Source: Acidobacteriaceae bacterium
GTDB lineage: Bacteria > Acidobacteriota > Terriglobia > Terriglobales > Acidobacteriaceae
NCBI GenBank assembly: GCA_003152795.1
Contig: PMBA01000266.1
Coordinates: forward strand, 1 to 5,011
DNA length: 5,011 nt
Direction: 5' to 3'
Program-made: the position numbers and the translations under genes
Shown: piece by piece, positions 1 through 4,376 of the stretch
Numbering within the stretch: the first letter of the stretch is position 1
How the letters are laid out: each line of letters begins with the position of its first letter
Notes under the pieces: generated by a model
What the model was told of the DNA's origin: nothing
Database searches by the model: none
Seen by the model: the letters and a program-made list of their open reading frames with translations, nothing else

Positions 1-187
1 AATCTCGCCGTCCCGACCATTTTCTCCATTTCAACCGCATGATCTCGCGGACTTGCCACCCTGGCCCCCGCCTGTTTCCAACAATTGAGCGCCAGCCTCC
101 CCGAGTCCAGTGCCCTGTGATCCCCGCCCTTGCATTTTTCCCGCGTTTGGCGCAACGTTTTCACTGCGAAGGGAGAGCCCCGACTCT
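1..187. other. Left-edge region without a supportable gene
   Basis: No convincing coding sequence is seen here. Frame 1 is open from the edge and ends at a TGA at 40-42, so up to 13 residues of an upstream gene tail could be present, but that is too short to identify. Frame 3 is open up to the TGA at 189-191 without a protein-like composition. Short ATG-led reading frames leave the window on the minus strand (from 40 or 29), which could be the start of a divergent gene, but they cannot be judged. The stretch is C-rich and shows no clear terminator hairpin. It probably contains the promoter for the gene at 188, although no good -35/-10 pair is visible. Confidence 0.4.
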
Positions 188-484
188 ATGATCAACGTTC
201 TCATCCACCACGAAGTTGCCGACTATTCCGCCTGGAAAATCGCCTTCGATTCCTCATTCGACTGGCGGCGCAAATACGGCGAGCTCAATTGCCGTATTTT
301 CCGCGACGCCGGAAACGTCAACGACCTCACTCTTATCTTTGAATGGGAAAGTCTGGAAAAAGCGCGCGCCTTTATCGCTTCCGACGAACTCAAAGCCAAG
401 ATGGCAGGCGCGGGTGTCAAAGGCGCGCCCCGAGTCGATTTCCTCACCGAGGTGCACAGCGTCCGGCGCAGCGCCGCGGACTGA
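188..484 (+). CDS. Small dimeric alpha/beta-barrel (ABM/cyclase-like) protein
   Basis: The gene encodes 98 residues beginning MINVLIHHEVADYSAWK. The pattern is an opening beta strand (residues 2-8), the 'DYSAWK..FD' segment, the 'RIFRDAGNVNDLTLIFEWESLEKARAF' centre (37-62) and a closing strand (83-89). This is the ferredoxin-like plait typical of small stand-alone dimeric alpha/beta-barrel proteins, often annotated as antibiotic biosynthesis monooxygenase-like or cyclase-like. No catalytic residues can be assigned, so the reaction is unknown; these proteins usually act as cytoplasmic dimers. The ATG at 188 is preferred over an in-frame start at 110 because the protein pattern begins there and a purine-rich site (AAGGGAGA, 169-176) lies about 11 bases upstream. 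The extra 26 residues from 110 look unconserved. No terminator separates it from dps, but the 199-base gap argues for separate transcription. The fold call is by recognition of pattern, not by a search. Confidence 0.8.
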   Translation: MINVLIHHEVADYSAWKIAFDSSFDWRRKYGELNCRIFRDAGNVNDLTLIFEWESLEKARAFIASDELKAKMAGAGVKGAPRVDFLTEVHSVRRSAAD

Positions 485-683
485 GCCTGCAGGCCAGAAT
501 CCGACTCAACTGACTGGGGCTCACCGGGCTGAATCGCCACTTGTGAAGCCTCCGAACCCATTTCAGCCGCGTCGCATCCAATAAGACTGAACCGGCAAAC
601 AGGACCGGATGTAGATACCTCCGTTCTGGCAATTTCCTCCTCTTCTGGCTTGCCCCCAAATTTGCAGTTTTAGGAGAACCTTG
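485..683 (+). other. Intergenic region upstream of dps
   Basis: These 199 bases hold no supportable gene. A 10-bp perfect palindrome GCCTGCAGGC (485-494) sits immediately after the upstream stop codon, but no T-run follows it, so it is not a convincing terminator. The dps promoter should lie here, yet no clean -35/-10 pair and no PerR/Fur-like AT-rich palindrome is visible. The Shine-Dalgarno AGGAGA at 672-677 belongs to dps. Confidence 0.4.
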
Positions 684-1298
684 ATGACTAAGAAACCAGG
701 CTCCAACCATTCCAGCAAATTCTCAGCGCAACCCCGCTACCACCAGTCCGCCCCCGAACTCCAGGCATTTGGCACCGTCACCAGTGTGTTGCCAATGCAA
801 TTGGAAGAACCCATCCGCCTGGAAATGACCGAGCACCTCAATCAACTCCTGGCCGACACCATGACTCTGCGCGATCTCTACAAGAAGTCCCATTGGCAGG
901 TGTCCGGAGCCACCTTCTATCAACTCCATCTCCTGTTCGACAAGCACTACGAAGAGCAGAGCGGCATCGTCGACACGATTGCCGAACGAATCATGCTTCT
1001 CGGCGGAATCAGTATCGCCATGGCGGCCGACGTCGCCGAGTTGACCCGCATTCCGCGCCCACCCAAAGGACGAGAAGAGGTTCCCGCGCAACTGTCTCGC
1101 CTGCTCGACGCGCATGAGCTCATCATCACCTATTGCCGCGAACTCGCCGAGCTGTCCTCCAAACTAGGCGATCCCGGTACCAACGACCTGGTTGTCAGTG
1201 ATGTGCTTCGCCCCAGCGAACTGCAGGCCTGGTTCCTGAGCGAACACCTGGTCAATGCCCCCCTGGTCGAAGCCGAATCGCAACTGGTATCAGCCTGA
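684..1298 (+). CDS. dps: Dps-family ferritin-like DNA-protection protein
   Basis: This is a mini-ferritin of the Dps family. It oxidises Fe(II), usually with hydrogen peroxide, stores the iron in a dodecameric shell and may bind DNA under stress. The 204-residue product carries the full inter-subunit ferroxidase set in the canonical spacing: H70 (in KKSHW), H82 (in QLH), D86 (in LFDKHYEE), and D97 and E101 (in DTIAER). LGG follows at 106-108, and a C-terminal helix with GDPGTNDL (162-169) closes the fold. A tail of roughly 45 residues precedes the four-helix core and includes early lysines (K3, K4, K12), in line with a DNA-contacting tail. At about 204 residues it is longer than the common 160-170 because of this tail. 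ATG at 684 is chosen over the adjacent in-frame TTG at 681 because AGGAGA (672-677) is then 6 bases upstream. It is monocistronic, ending at the hairpin around 1346-1369. Confidence 0.93.
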   Translation: MTKKPGSNHSSKFSAQPRYHQSAPELQAFGTVTSVLPMQLEEPIRLEMTEHLNQLLADTMTLRDLYKKSHWQVSGATFYQLHLLFDKHYEEQSGIVDTIAERIMLLGGISIAMAADVAELTRIPRPPKGREEVPAQLSRLLDAHELIITYCRELAELSSKLGDPGTNDLVVSDVLRPSELQAWFLSEHLVNAPLVEAESQLVSA

Positions 1299-1340
1299 AA
1301 AGAGGCGTAGAAGCGTAGGAACAATGATCGATAAGCGCTG

Positions 1341-1376
1341 AAAAAAACGCGGGCCCCAAGGCCCGCGTTCTTGTTT
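1341..1376. terminator. Bidirectional Rho-independent terminator between dps and merR-like gene
   Basis: A perfect 10-bp stem, AACGCGGGCC (1346-1355) with GGCCCGCGTT (1360-1369), closes a CCAA loop. On the minus strand it is followed by seven Ts (complement of 1341-1347), a textbook terminator for the regulator gene ending at 1438. On the plus strand it is followed by TTCTTGTTT, a less perfect U-tract that would end dps transcription. The two genes converge on this site. Confidence 0.9.
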
Positions 1377-1437
1377 CGCAGAGTGCAGAATGATGATTAC
1401 CGCGCGGTAAACCAGCACAAATTATCCGGTCACGGTC

Positions 1438-1836
1438 CTAGTGCCGTGCCGAGAGAATCTGTAATATCTGCTGCAGTTCATGCCGTATGTGCGCCACATT
1501 CACGCCCGGATTCATCGGAAACGGCAGCGCGCTTTGACTCCGATCGGACTTGGTCTCTTCCCGCAACTGCACTCGCGCGCCCGCGATCGTGAACCCGTCT
1601 TCGTACAGCAGTTTCTTGATGCGAACCACCGACTCCACATCGCGCTTGCGGTACATGCGCTGCCCGGTGCTGCTTTTTACCGGTCGCAGCTGCGGAAATT
1701 CGGTTTCCCAGAAGCGCAGAACATACGCTGGCAGGCGGCATAACCCCGCGACTTCACCAATCCGGAAATAGAGCTTGTCCGGAATGATGATCTCGGCATT
1801 GCGGGCGTTCTTCGACGCTTTCTTGCGGAGCTTCAT
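1438..1836 (-). CDS. MerR-family transcriptional regulator
   Basis: This 132-residue DNA-binding protein has a MerR-type winged helix-turn-helix. After a basic tail (MKLRKKASKN) come 'KLYFRIGEVAGLC' (21-33, first helices), 'YVLRFWETEFPQLRP' (38-52, recognition helix and wing entry), 'GQRMYRKRDVESV' (58-70) and 'RIKKLLYEDGFTIAGARVQL' (72-91). The C-terminal part (HIRHELQQILQIL) is short and probably coils for dimerisation. No metal-binding cysteine cluster or effector domain is seen; the only Cys is C33, so the inducer is unknown. The ATG at 1836 matches where the family pattern begins. AGGGAG lies about 17 bases upstream, which is rather far. A GTG at 1965 in the same frame overlaps the stop of the upstream gene as GTGA and would add 43 residues of unconserved look. 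The gene follows the membrane transferase on the same strand and ends at the 1341-1376 terminator. Confidence 0.88.
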   Translation of the reverse strand: MKLRKKASKNARNAEIIIPDKLYFRIGEVAGLCRLPAYVLRFWETEFPQLRPVKSSTGQRMYRKRDVESVVRIKKLLYEDGFTIAGARVQLREETKSDRSQSALPFPMNPGVNVAHIRHELQQILQILSARH

Positions 1837-1867
1837 GGCGGCCGCTTCGGTACTCCCTATATACGCG

Positions 1868-1896
1868 TTTCTAGCACGACTCGCGCCGCGGAACAA
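1868..1896 (-). promoter_or_regulatory. Possible promoter for the MerR-like gene
   Basis: Read on the minus strand, TTGTTC (1891-1896) and TAGAAA (1868-1873) are separated by 17 bases. They would place a transcription start near 1860, just upstream of AGGGAG and 24 bases before the ATG at 1836. The matches to consensus are partial (3/6 and 4/6). The placement supports the short start of the regulator, but the site could be chance. Confidence 0.3.
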
Positions 1897-1961
1897 TCCC
1901 CAAAGGTACACAATTGGGCCGCCAGCGCTTTGCGACTCCCCGCCCTTCCCCGCCGCATACC

Positions 1962-3488
1962 TCACGTTGCGGAACGGACATTCCTTGCCAGCCCGGCCAG
2001 ACTGATTCCCAACCCCGCGACCATCCCCACACCCAGAACCGCCAGCGTCGCTGCCGAGACCCCGCCTTTATGCAGGAACACAAACCAGCGGTCCCATCCC
2101 AGCCCGAGCCGCGCCGGTTCGCCGCTGCTCAGGTACTTCCACAACAAATGAATCTGCCCGCTCAAAGAGTACGTCAGGCGGTAACTCCAGTTCGCATCGT
2201 AGTAGTGTCCCCGCGGAACCTGGTCTTCCATGAAACTTGTCGCCAGCGAGACACTTTGAATAAACGCCCCCAGAAGCAGCAGCAGCACAGAAAGTTTCTT
2301 GATGGTCGCCGCGTTTGTTCTACCCGCGCTCGGCGACGCCGCGTCCGCGGCCAGCATTGGTCCCAATGCCAGCGATAGCAGCACGATCGACGGGACCAGA
2401 TACCTCGGGCCCACGCAATATCCGCCTTCCCACTGGGTGTAACGGGCAAAGAAGAAGAGATACGTCAACGGAAGCAGAATGGCCACCGTCGCCGCTCCCC
2501 GCTCCAGTTTCCATAATCGCCCCAGTCCCGCCAGCGCCAGGATCACCGGAGGCGCGAAGACAAATACTGACTTGCCCGGAGAAAGCAGAAATCCGTAAAG
2601 TCCTTTCCAGAGCGGCGTGTCAAAAGTATTCAGGCGCTTGGCGCCTTCCGCCGTCGCCGGATATCCAAACTCGAACGGCCCGCCAAACAACAGCGCATTG
2701 TGGGCAAGCAGTGCCGCCACCCCGATCGCGGATGTAGCGCACAACGTCAACGCCGCGCGCAGCGCGGGCTTTCCATCCCGCACCACGACCGCTACCGCAA
2801 ATACCGGAATGGCAAGCACGTTGGTTGGCCGCGCGAAAGTTGCCAGTCCTAGAACCAGGCCCGCAATGGACGCAGTCCGCAACCCGATCCGCTCGTGGCC
2901 CCCGCCGAAAAGCAGTAGCGCCACTCCCGAAAAAATGGCCGCCGACAATGGTTCCGAGAACAGCCATCCGGAATAAGCGAAAATCGGAGTACCCAGACCC
3001 ACCATCGTTGCCGCAAACAGACACGCCCGCGCCGGAATCCCAATCCCCGCCAGCAACAGGAAGAAGAACGTCACCGTCAGCGCCGCAAAGGTCGCGCTGC
3101 TCAAGTCGGAAGAGAACGCCACCACCAGGTCCGCATCGTCGGCGGGAACGCCTGGCAATCGAGCCAGCAGATACTGCCCCAGCGCATACCACGGCGCGCA
3201 CAGCAGAGCCTGTCCCGGGGGATACGCCGCGCGTGGCTGGCCGTGCACATCGTACCTTCCATAGAAATTATTCAACTTCACCGCTTGCGGCACCGCTGTC
3301 GACCCGCGCAGCACCAGGCTCTCCGTCGTATAAAGAGTGTTGTATTCATCCGGAGTACGAACCCGCCCCGTCGAAGTAATCAGATAGAAAAACTGAAACG
3401 CCGCAAAAAGCCACCAGGCAATGCGCCGCGTAGCGCTCGTGCTAACTGGATTCGCAACCGATTCAGACTGCATGCTGGAAGTGTGCAC
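1962..3488 (-). CDS. GT-C type polytopic membrane glycosyltransferase-like protein
   Basis: This integral membrane protein of about 508 residues resembles the ArnT/PMT-type GT-C fold, whose members move sugars from polyprenyl-phosphate donors to acceptors on the outer face of the cytoplasmic membrane. A first hydrophobic helix (about 22-40) is followed by a loop with 'RTPDEYNTLYTTESL' (44-58); the D47-E48 pair sits where GT-C enzymes keep their catalytic acidic motif. Further landmarks are 'YPPGQ' (89-93), 'FSEP' (177-180), 'FARPTN' (218-223) and 'WEGGYCVGPRYLVP' (353-366), a signature common in this group. About 11-12 hydrophobic segments are visible, the last at about 477-500. Donor and acceptor cannot be told. 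The start is uncertain: GTG at 3488 has AGG five bases away, while the in-frame ATG at 3473 has AAGGTG about 12 bases upstream. The MerR-like gene follows 125 bases after its stop with no terminator between. Upstream lies the lysine-rich micro-ORF and its hairpin. Confidence 0.75.
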   Translation of the reverse strand: MHTSSMQSESVANPVSTSATRRIAWWLFAAFQFFYLITSTGRVRTPDEYNTLYTTESLVLRGSTAVPQAVKLNNFYGRYDVHGQPRAAYPPGQALLCAPWYALGQYLLARLPGVPADDADLVVAFSSDLSSATFAALTVTFFFLLLAGIGIPARACLFAATMVGLGTPIFAYSGWLFSEPLSAAIFSGVALLLFGGGHERIGLRTASIAGLVLGLATFARPTNVLAIPVFAVAVVVRDGKPALRAALTLCATSAIGVAALLAHNALLFGGPFEFGYPATAEGAKRLNTFDTPLWKGLYGFLLSPGKSVFVFAPPVILALAGLGRLWKLERGAATVAILLPLTYLFFFARYTQWEGGYCVGPRYLVPSIVLLSLALGPMLAADAASPSAGRTNAATIKKLSVLLLLLGAFIQSVSLATSFMEDQVPRGHYYDANWSYRLTYSLSGQIHLLWKYLSSGEPARLGLGWDRWFVFLHKGGVSAATLAVLGVGMVAGLGISLAGLARNVRSAT

Positions 3489-3560
3489 CTTGACCTGATC
3501 GTATCAATCTCGAGTGGCGCCTCTGAGTGCAGCGCCGCGCGCCCCCGCTCGGCCCCCATA

Positions 3561-3602
3561 AAAGGAAACGCCTCTCAAGAGGTGCTTCTCTTGAGAGGCT
3601 CT
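3561..3602 (-). terminator. Intrinsic terminator-like hairpin after the Lys-rich micro-ORF
   Basis: A perfect 12-bp stem, GCCTCTCAAGAG (3570-3581) with CTCTTGAGAGGC (3588-3599), encloses a 6-base loop. On the minus strand it is followed by G then TTTCCTTTT, an interrupted U-tract. It lies 32 bases after the micro-ORF stop and about 80 bases before the start of the membrane transferase gene, so it either ends a short transcript or acts as an attenuator for the longer one. On the plus strand no U-tract follows directly. Confidence 0.75.
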
Positions 3603-3631
3603 GGGAAATTTCTGAACGAGCATCCGTCCGC

Positions 3632-3673
3632 TTAGTGTTTCTTTTTCTTGGCGGCTTTCTTCTTGGTTGCCAT
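3632..3673 (-). CDS. 13-residue lysine-rich microprotein or leader peptide
   Basis: The ORF encodes MATKKKAAKKKKH followed by TAA, with 7 lysines in 13 residues. It is normally too short to be called, but the translation signals are strong: GGAGG (3683-3687 on the minus strand) sits 9 bases before the ATG, the best Shine-Dalgarno in the window. It is bracketed by a candidate TTGACA promoter about 130 bases upstream and a 12-bp terminator hairpin downstream. The composition recalls the basic tails of histone-like nucleoid proteins, so a nucleic-acid-binding peptide is one reading. The run of Lys codons before a terminator and a long gene also resembles an attenuation leader peptide. A longer in-frame reading from 3952 would cross the promoter and has no protein character, so it is not preferred. 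The function is unknown. Confidence 0.55.
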   Translation of the reverse strand: MATKKKAAKKKKH

Positions 3674-3779
3674 GAAGTGTTTCCTCCGTTTGAACGATTT
3701 TGTTCTCCCAAGGTTCTCGACAGGGCACCTTGATGCCCGGGCTACCCAACTTCTAGTAGGAGTAGCTGTCCTACCACAA
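3674..3779 (-). promoter_or_regulatory. Structured 5' leader of the Lys-rich micro-ORF
   Basis: About 100 bases separate the candidate promoter from the micro-ORF. Three short perfect stems are visible: GTAGGA/TCCTAC (3756-3761 with 3769-3774), GGGCA/TGCCC (3723-3727 with 3734-3738) and CAAGGT/ACCTTG (3709-3714 with 3727-3732). The last two share bases and cannot form together, so alternative folds are possible. The Shine-Dalgarno lies beyond them at 3683-3687. No known riboswitch class is recognised. Confidence 0.35.
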
Positions 3780-3808
3780 GATATTGCCATTCGTATGTAA
3801 TTTGTCAA
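3780..3808 (-). promoter_or_regulatory. Candidate sigma-70 promoter for the micro-ORF transcript
   Basis: On the minus strand a perfect TTGACA -35 box lies at 3803-3808. Seventeen bases later stands AATATC (3780-3785) as a weak -10 (3/6), with TATCTT two bases further as an alternative. The surroundings are AT-rich compared with the rest of the window. Transcription would start near 3773 and run through the leader into the Lys-rich ORF. Confidence 0.45.
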
Positions 3809-3839
3809 TGAAAATATCACTTCGCCGAACGATTTTGGT

Positions 3840-3853
3840 CGAGCACGTGCTCG
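3840..3853. promoter_or_regulatory. 14-bp perfect palindrome in the divergent control region
   Basis: CGAGCACGTGCTCG is its own reverse complement and lies between the divergent promoters of the micro-ORF and yggX, about 31 bases beyond the TTGACA box of the former. It abuts one copy of the GAACGATTTTG repeat. Its placement suggests an operator for a dimeric regulator, but no known consensus is matched with certainty. Confidence 0.4.
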
Positions 3854-3934
3854 CCCCCCTCCCGCCAACTCACCCGGAATCTCTCCATCGCGGCACAACC
3901 TTGCGCTCCTAAGCCAGTACCCGCGCCATGTCTG

Positions 3935-3943
3935 TGCGATAAT
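3935..3943 (+). promoter_or_regulatory. Candidate extended -10 promoter of yggX
   Basis: TGC followed by GATAAT (3938-3943) fits an extended -10 element, 5/6 to TATAAT. No good -35 is seen at the usual distance. Transcription would start near 3950, leaving about 7 bases before the yggX ATG at 3957, in agreement with the lack of a Shine-Dalgarno sequence there. Confidence 0.45.
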
Positions 3944-3956
3944 TTCAAACAAATCT

Positions 3957-4232
3957 ATGTCAGATCACAAAGTCTTCTGCGCAAAATTGAAACAGGAATT
4001 GCCTGGTCTTCCCGAGCCTCCATTCGACGGCGAATTGGGGAAAAAGATCTATGACCATGTCTCGCAACAGGCGTGGGGCCAGTGGATGGAGCACTGCAAA
4101 ATGCTGCTCAACGAATATCGCCTGAACCCCGCCCGCAAGCAGGATCAGGAAGTCATCGTGAAGCAGATGGAGCAATTCTTCTTCGGCGAAGGCGCATCGC
4201 GTCCCGCCGAATACGTTCCCCCCGCGCACTGA
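3957..4232 (+). CDS. yggX: YggX-family iron-trafficking / Fe-S protection protein
   Basis: The 91-residue cytoplasmic protein matches the YggX family in length and along its whole course. YggX supports Fe(II) trafficking and protects Fe-S clusters, and hence DNA, from oxidative damage. The conserved N-terminal cysteine is present (C8 in 'KVFCAKLKQELPG', corresponding to Cys7 of the E. coli protein). It is followed by 'GELGKKIYDHVSQQAWGQW' (25-43), the most typical segment, then 'MLLNEYRLNP' (49-58) and the C-terminal helix with 'EQFFFGEG' (72-79). The ATG at 3957 gives the standard family start, but no Shine-Dalgarno precedes it. The GATAAT box at 3938-3943 would give a leader of only about 7 bases. 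No terminator is seen after the stop, so read-through into the metallophosphoesterase gene 144 bases downstream is possible. Identification is firm; the physiological role is taken from the family. Confidence 0.93.
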   Translation: MSDHKVFCAKLKQELPGLPEPPFDGELGKKIYDHVSQQAWGQWMEHCKMLLNEYRLNPARKQDQEVIVKQMEQFFFGEGASRPAEYVPPAH

Positions 4233-4303
4233 GTGCAACTCGAATCGCCGGCGCCCAACACCGCGCGGGACAAGCCACCTACCCCCTGCCAGCCTCTCTT
4301 AGC

Positions 4304-4322
4304 TAGGTTACTGATAGGTTAC
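4304..4322. repeat. Tandem TAGGTTAC direct repeat, 11-bp period
   Basis: TAGGTTAC occurs at 4304-4311 and 4315-4322, separated by TGA, giving an 11-base period close to one helical turn. It lies in the non-coding gap between yggX and the metallophosphoesterase gene. The geometry is that of binding sites for tandem-binding response regulators, but no specific regulator can be named. Confidence 0.45.
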
Positions 4323-4376
4323 CTCCGGCCGCTAACCAGTTCCCAATTCATCATCTAGTAACACGCCTCCGCGATA

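Noticed and set aside
110..187. 26-residue upstream extension of the ABM-like protein
   Set aside because: The extension is Pro/Cys/Arg-rich and unlike the domain start, and a better-placed purine-rich site precedes the ATG at 188.
485..494. GCCTGCAGGC palindrome as a terminator of the first gene
   Set aside because: The stem has no loop room and no T-run follows.
444..710. Minus-strand ORF over the dps upstream region, with GGAGG near a TTG
   Set aside because: It overlaps the 3' end of the ABM-like gene and the dps start. Its composition is Arg-rich with no recognisable domain, and the GGAGG is part of a pyrimidine-rich tract on the plus strand.
2620..3379. Overlapping long ORFs on both strands (2620-3201 minus, 2825-3379 plus)
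   Set aside because: They are GC-driven shadow frames inside the 508-codon membrane protein gene, rich in Arg/Pro/Gly, and lack translation signals.
3504..3749. Minus-strand ORFs of 81-82 codons over the micro-ORF region
   Set aside because: They run through the 12-bp terminator hairpin and have no good ribosome site or family pattern.
3632..3952. 106-residue version of the Lys-rich ORF starting at 3952
   Set aside because: The upstream 93 residues cross the TTGACA box, palindrome and leader and have no protein-like pattern. The strong Shine-Dalgarno belongs to the ATG at 3673.
4233..4376. Terminator for yggX
   Set aside because: Only short GC palindromes (such as CGCCGGCG) without a U-tract are seen; no intrinsic terminator can be supported.
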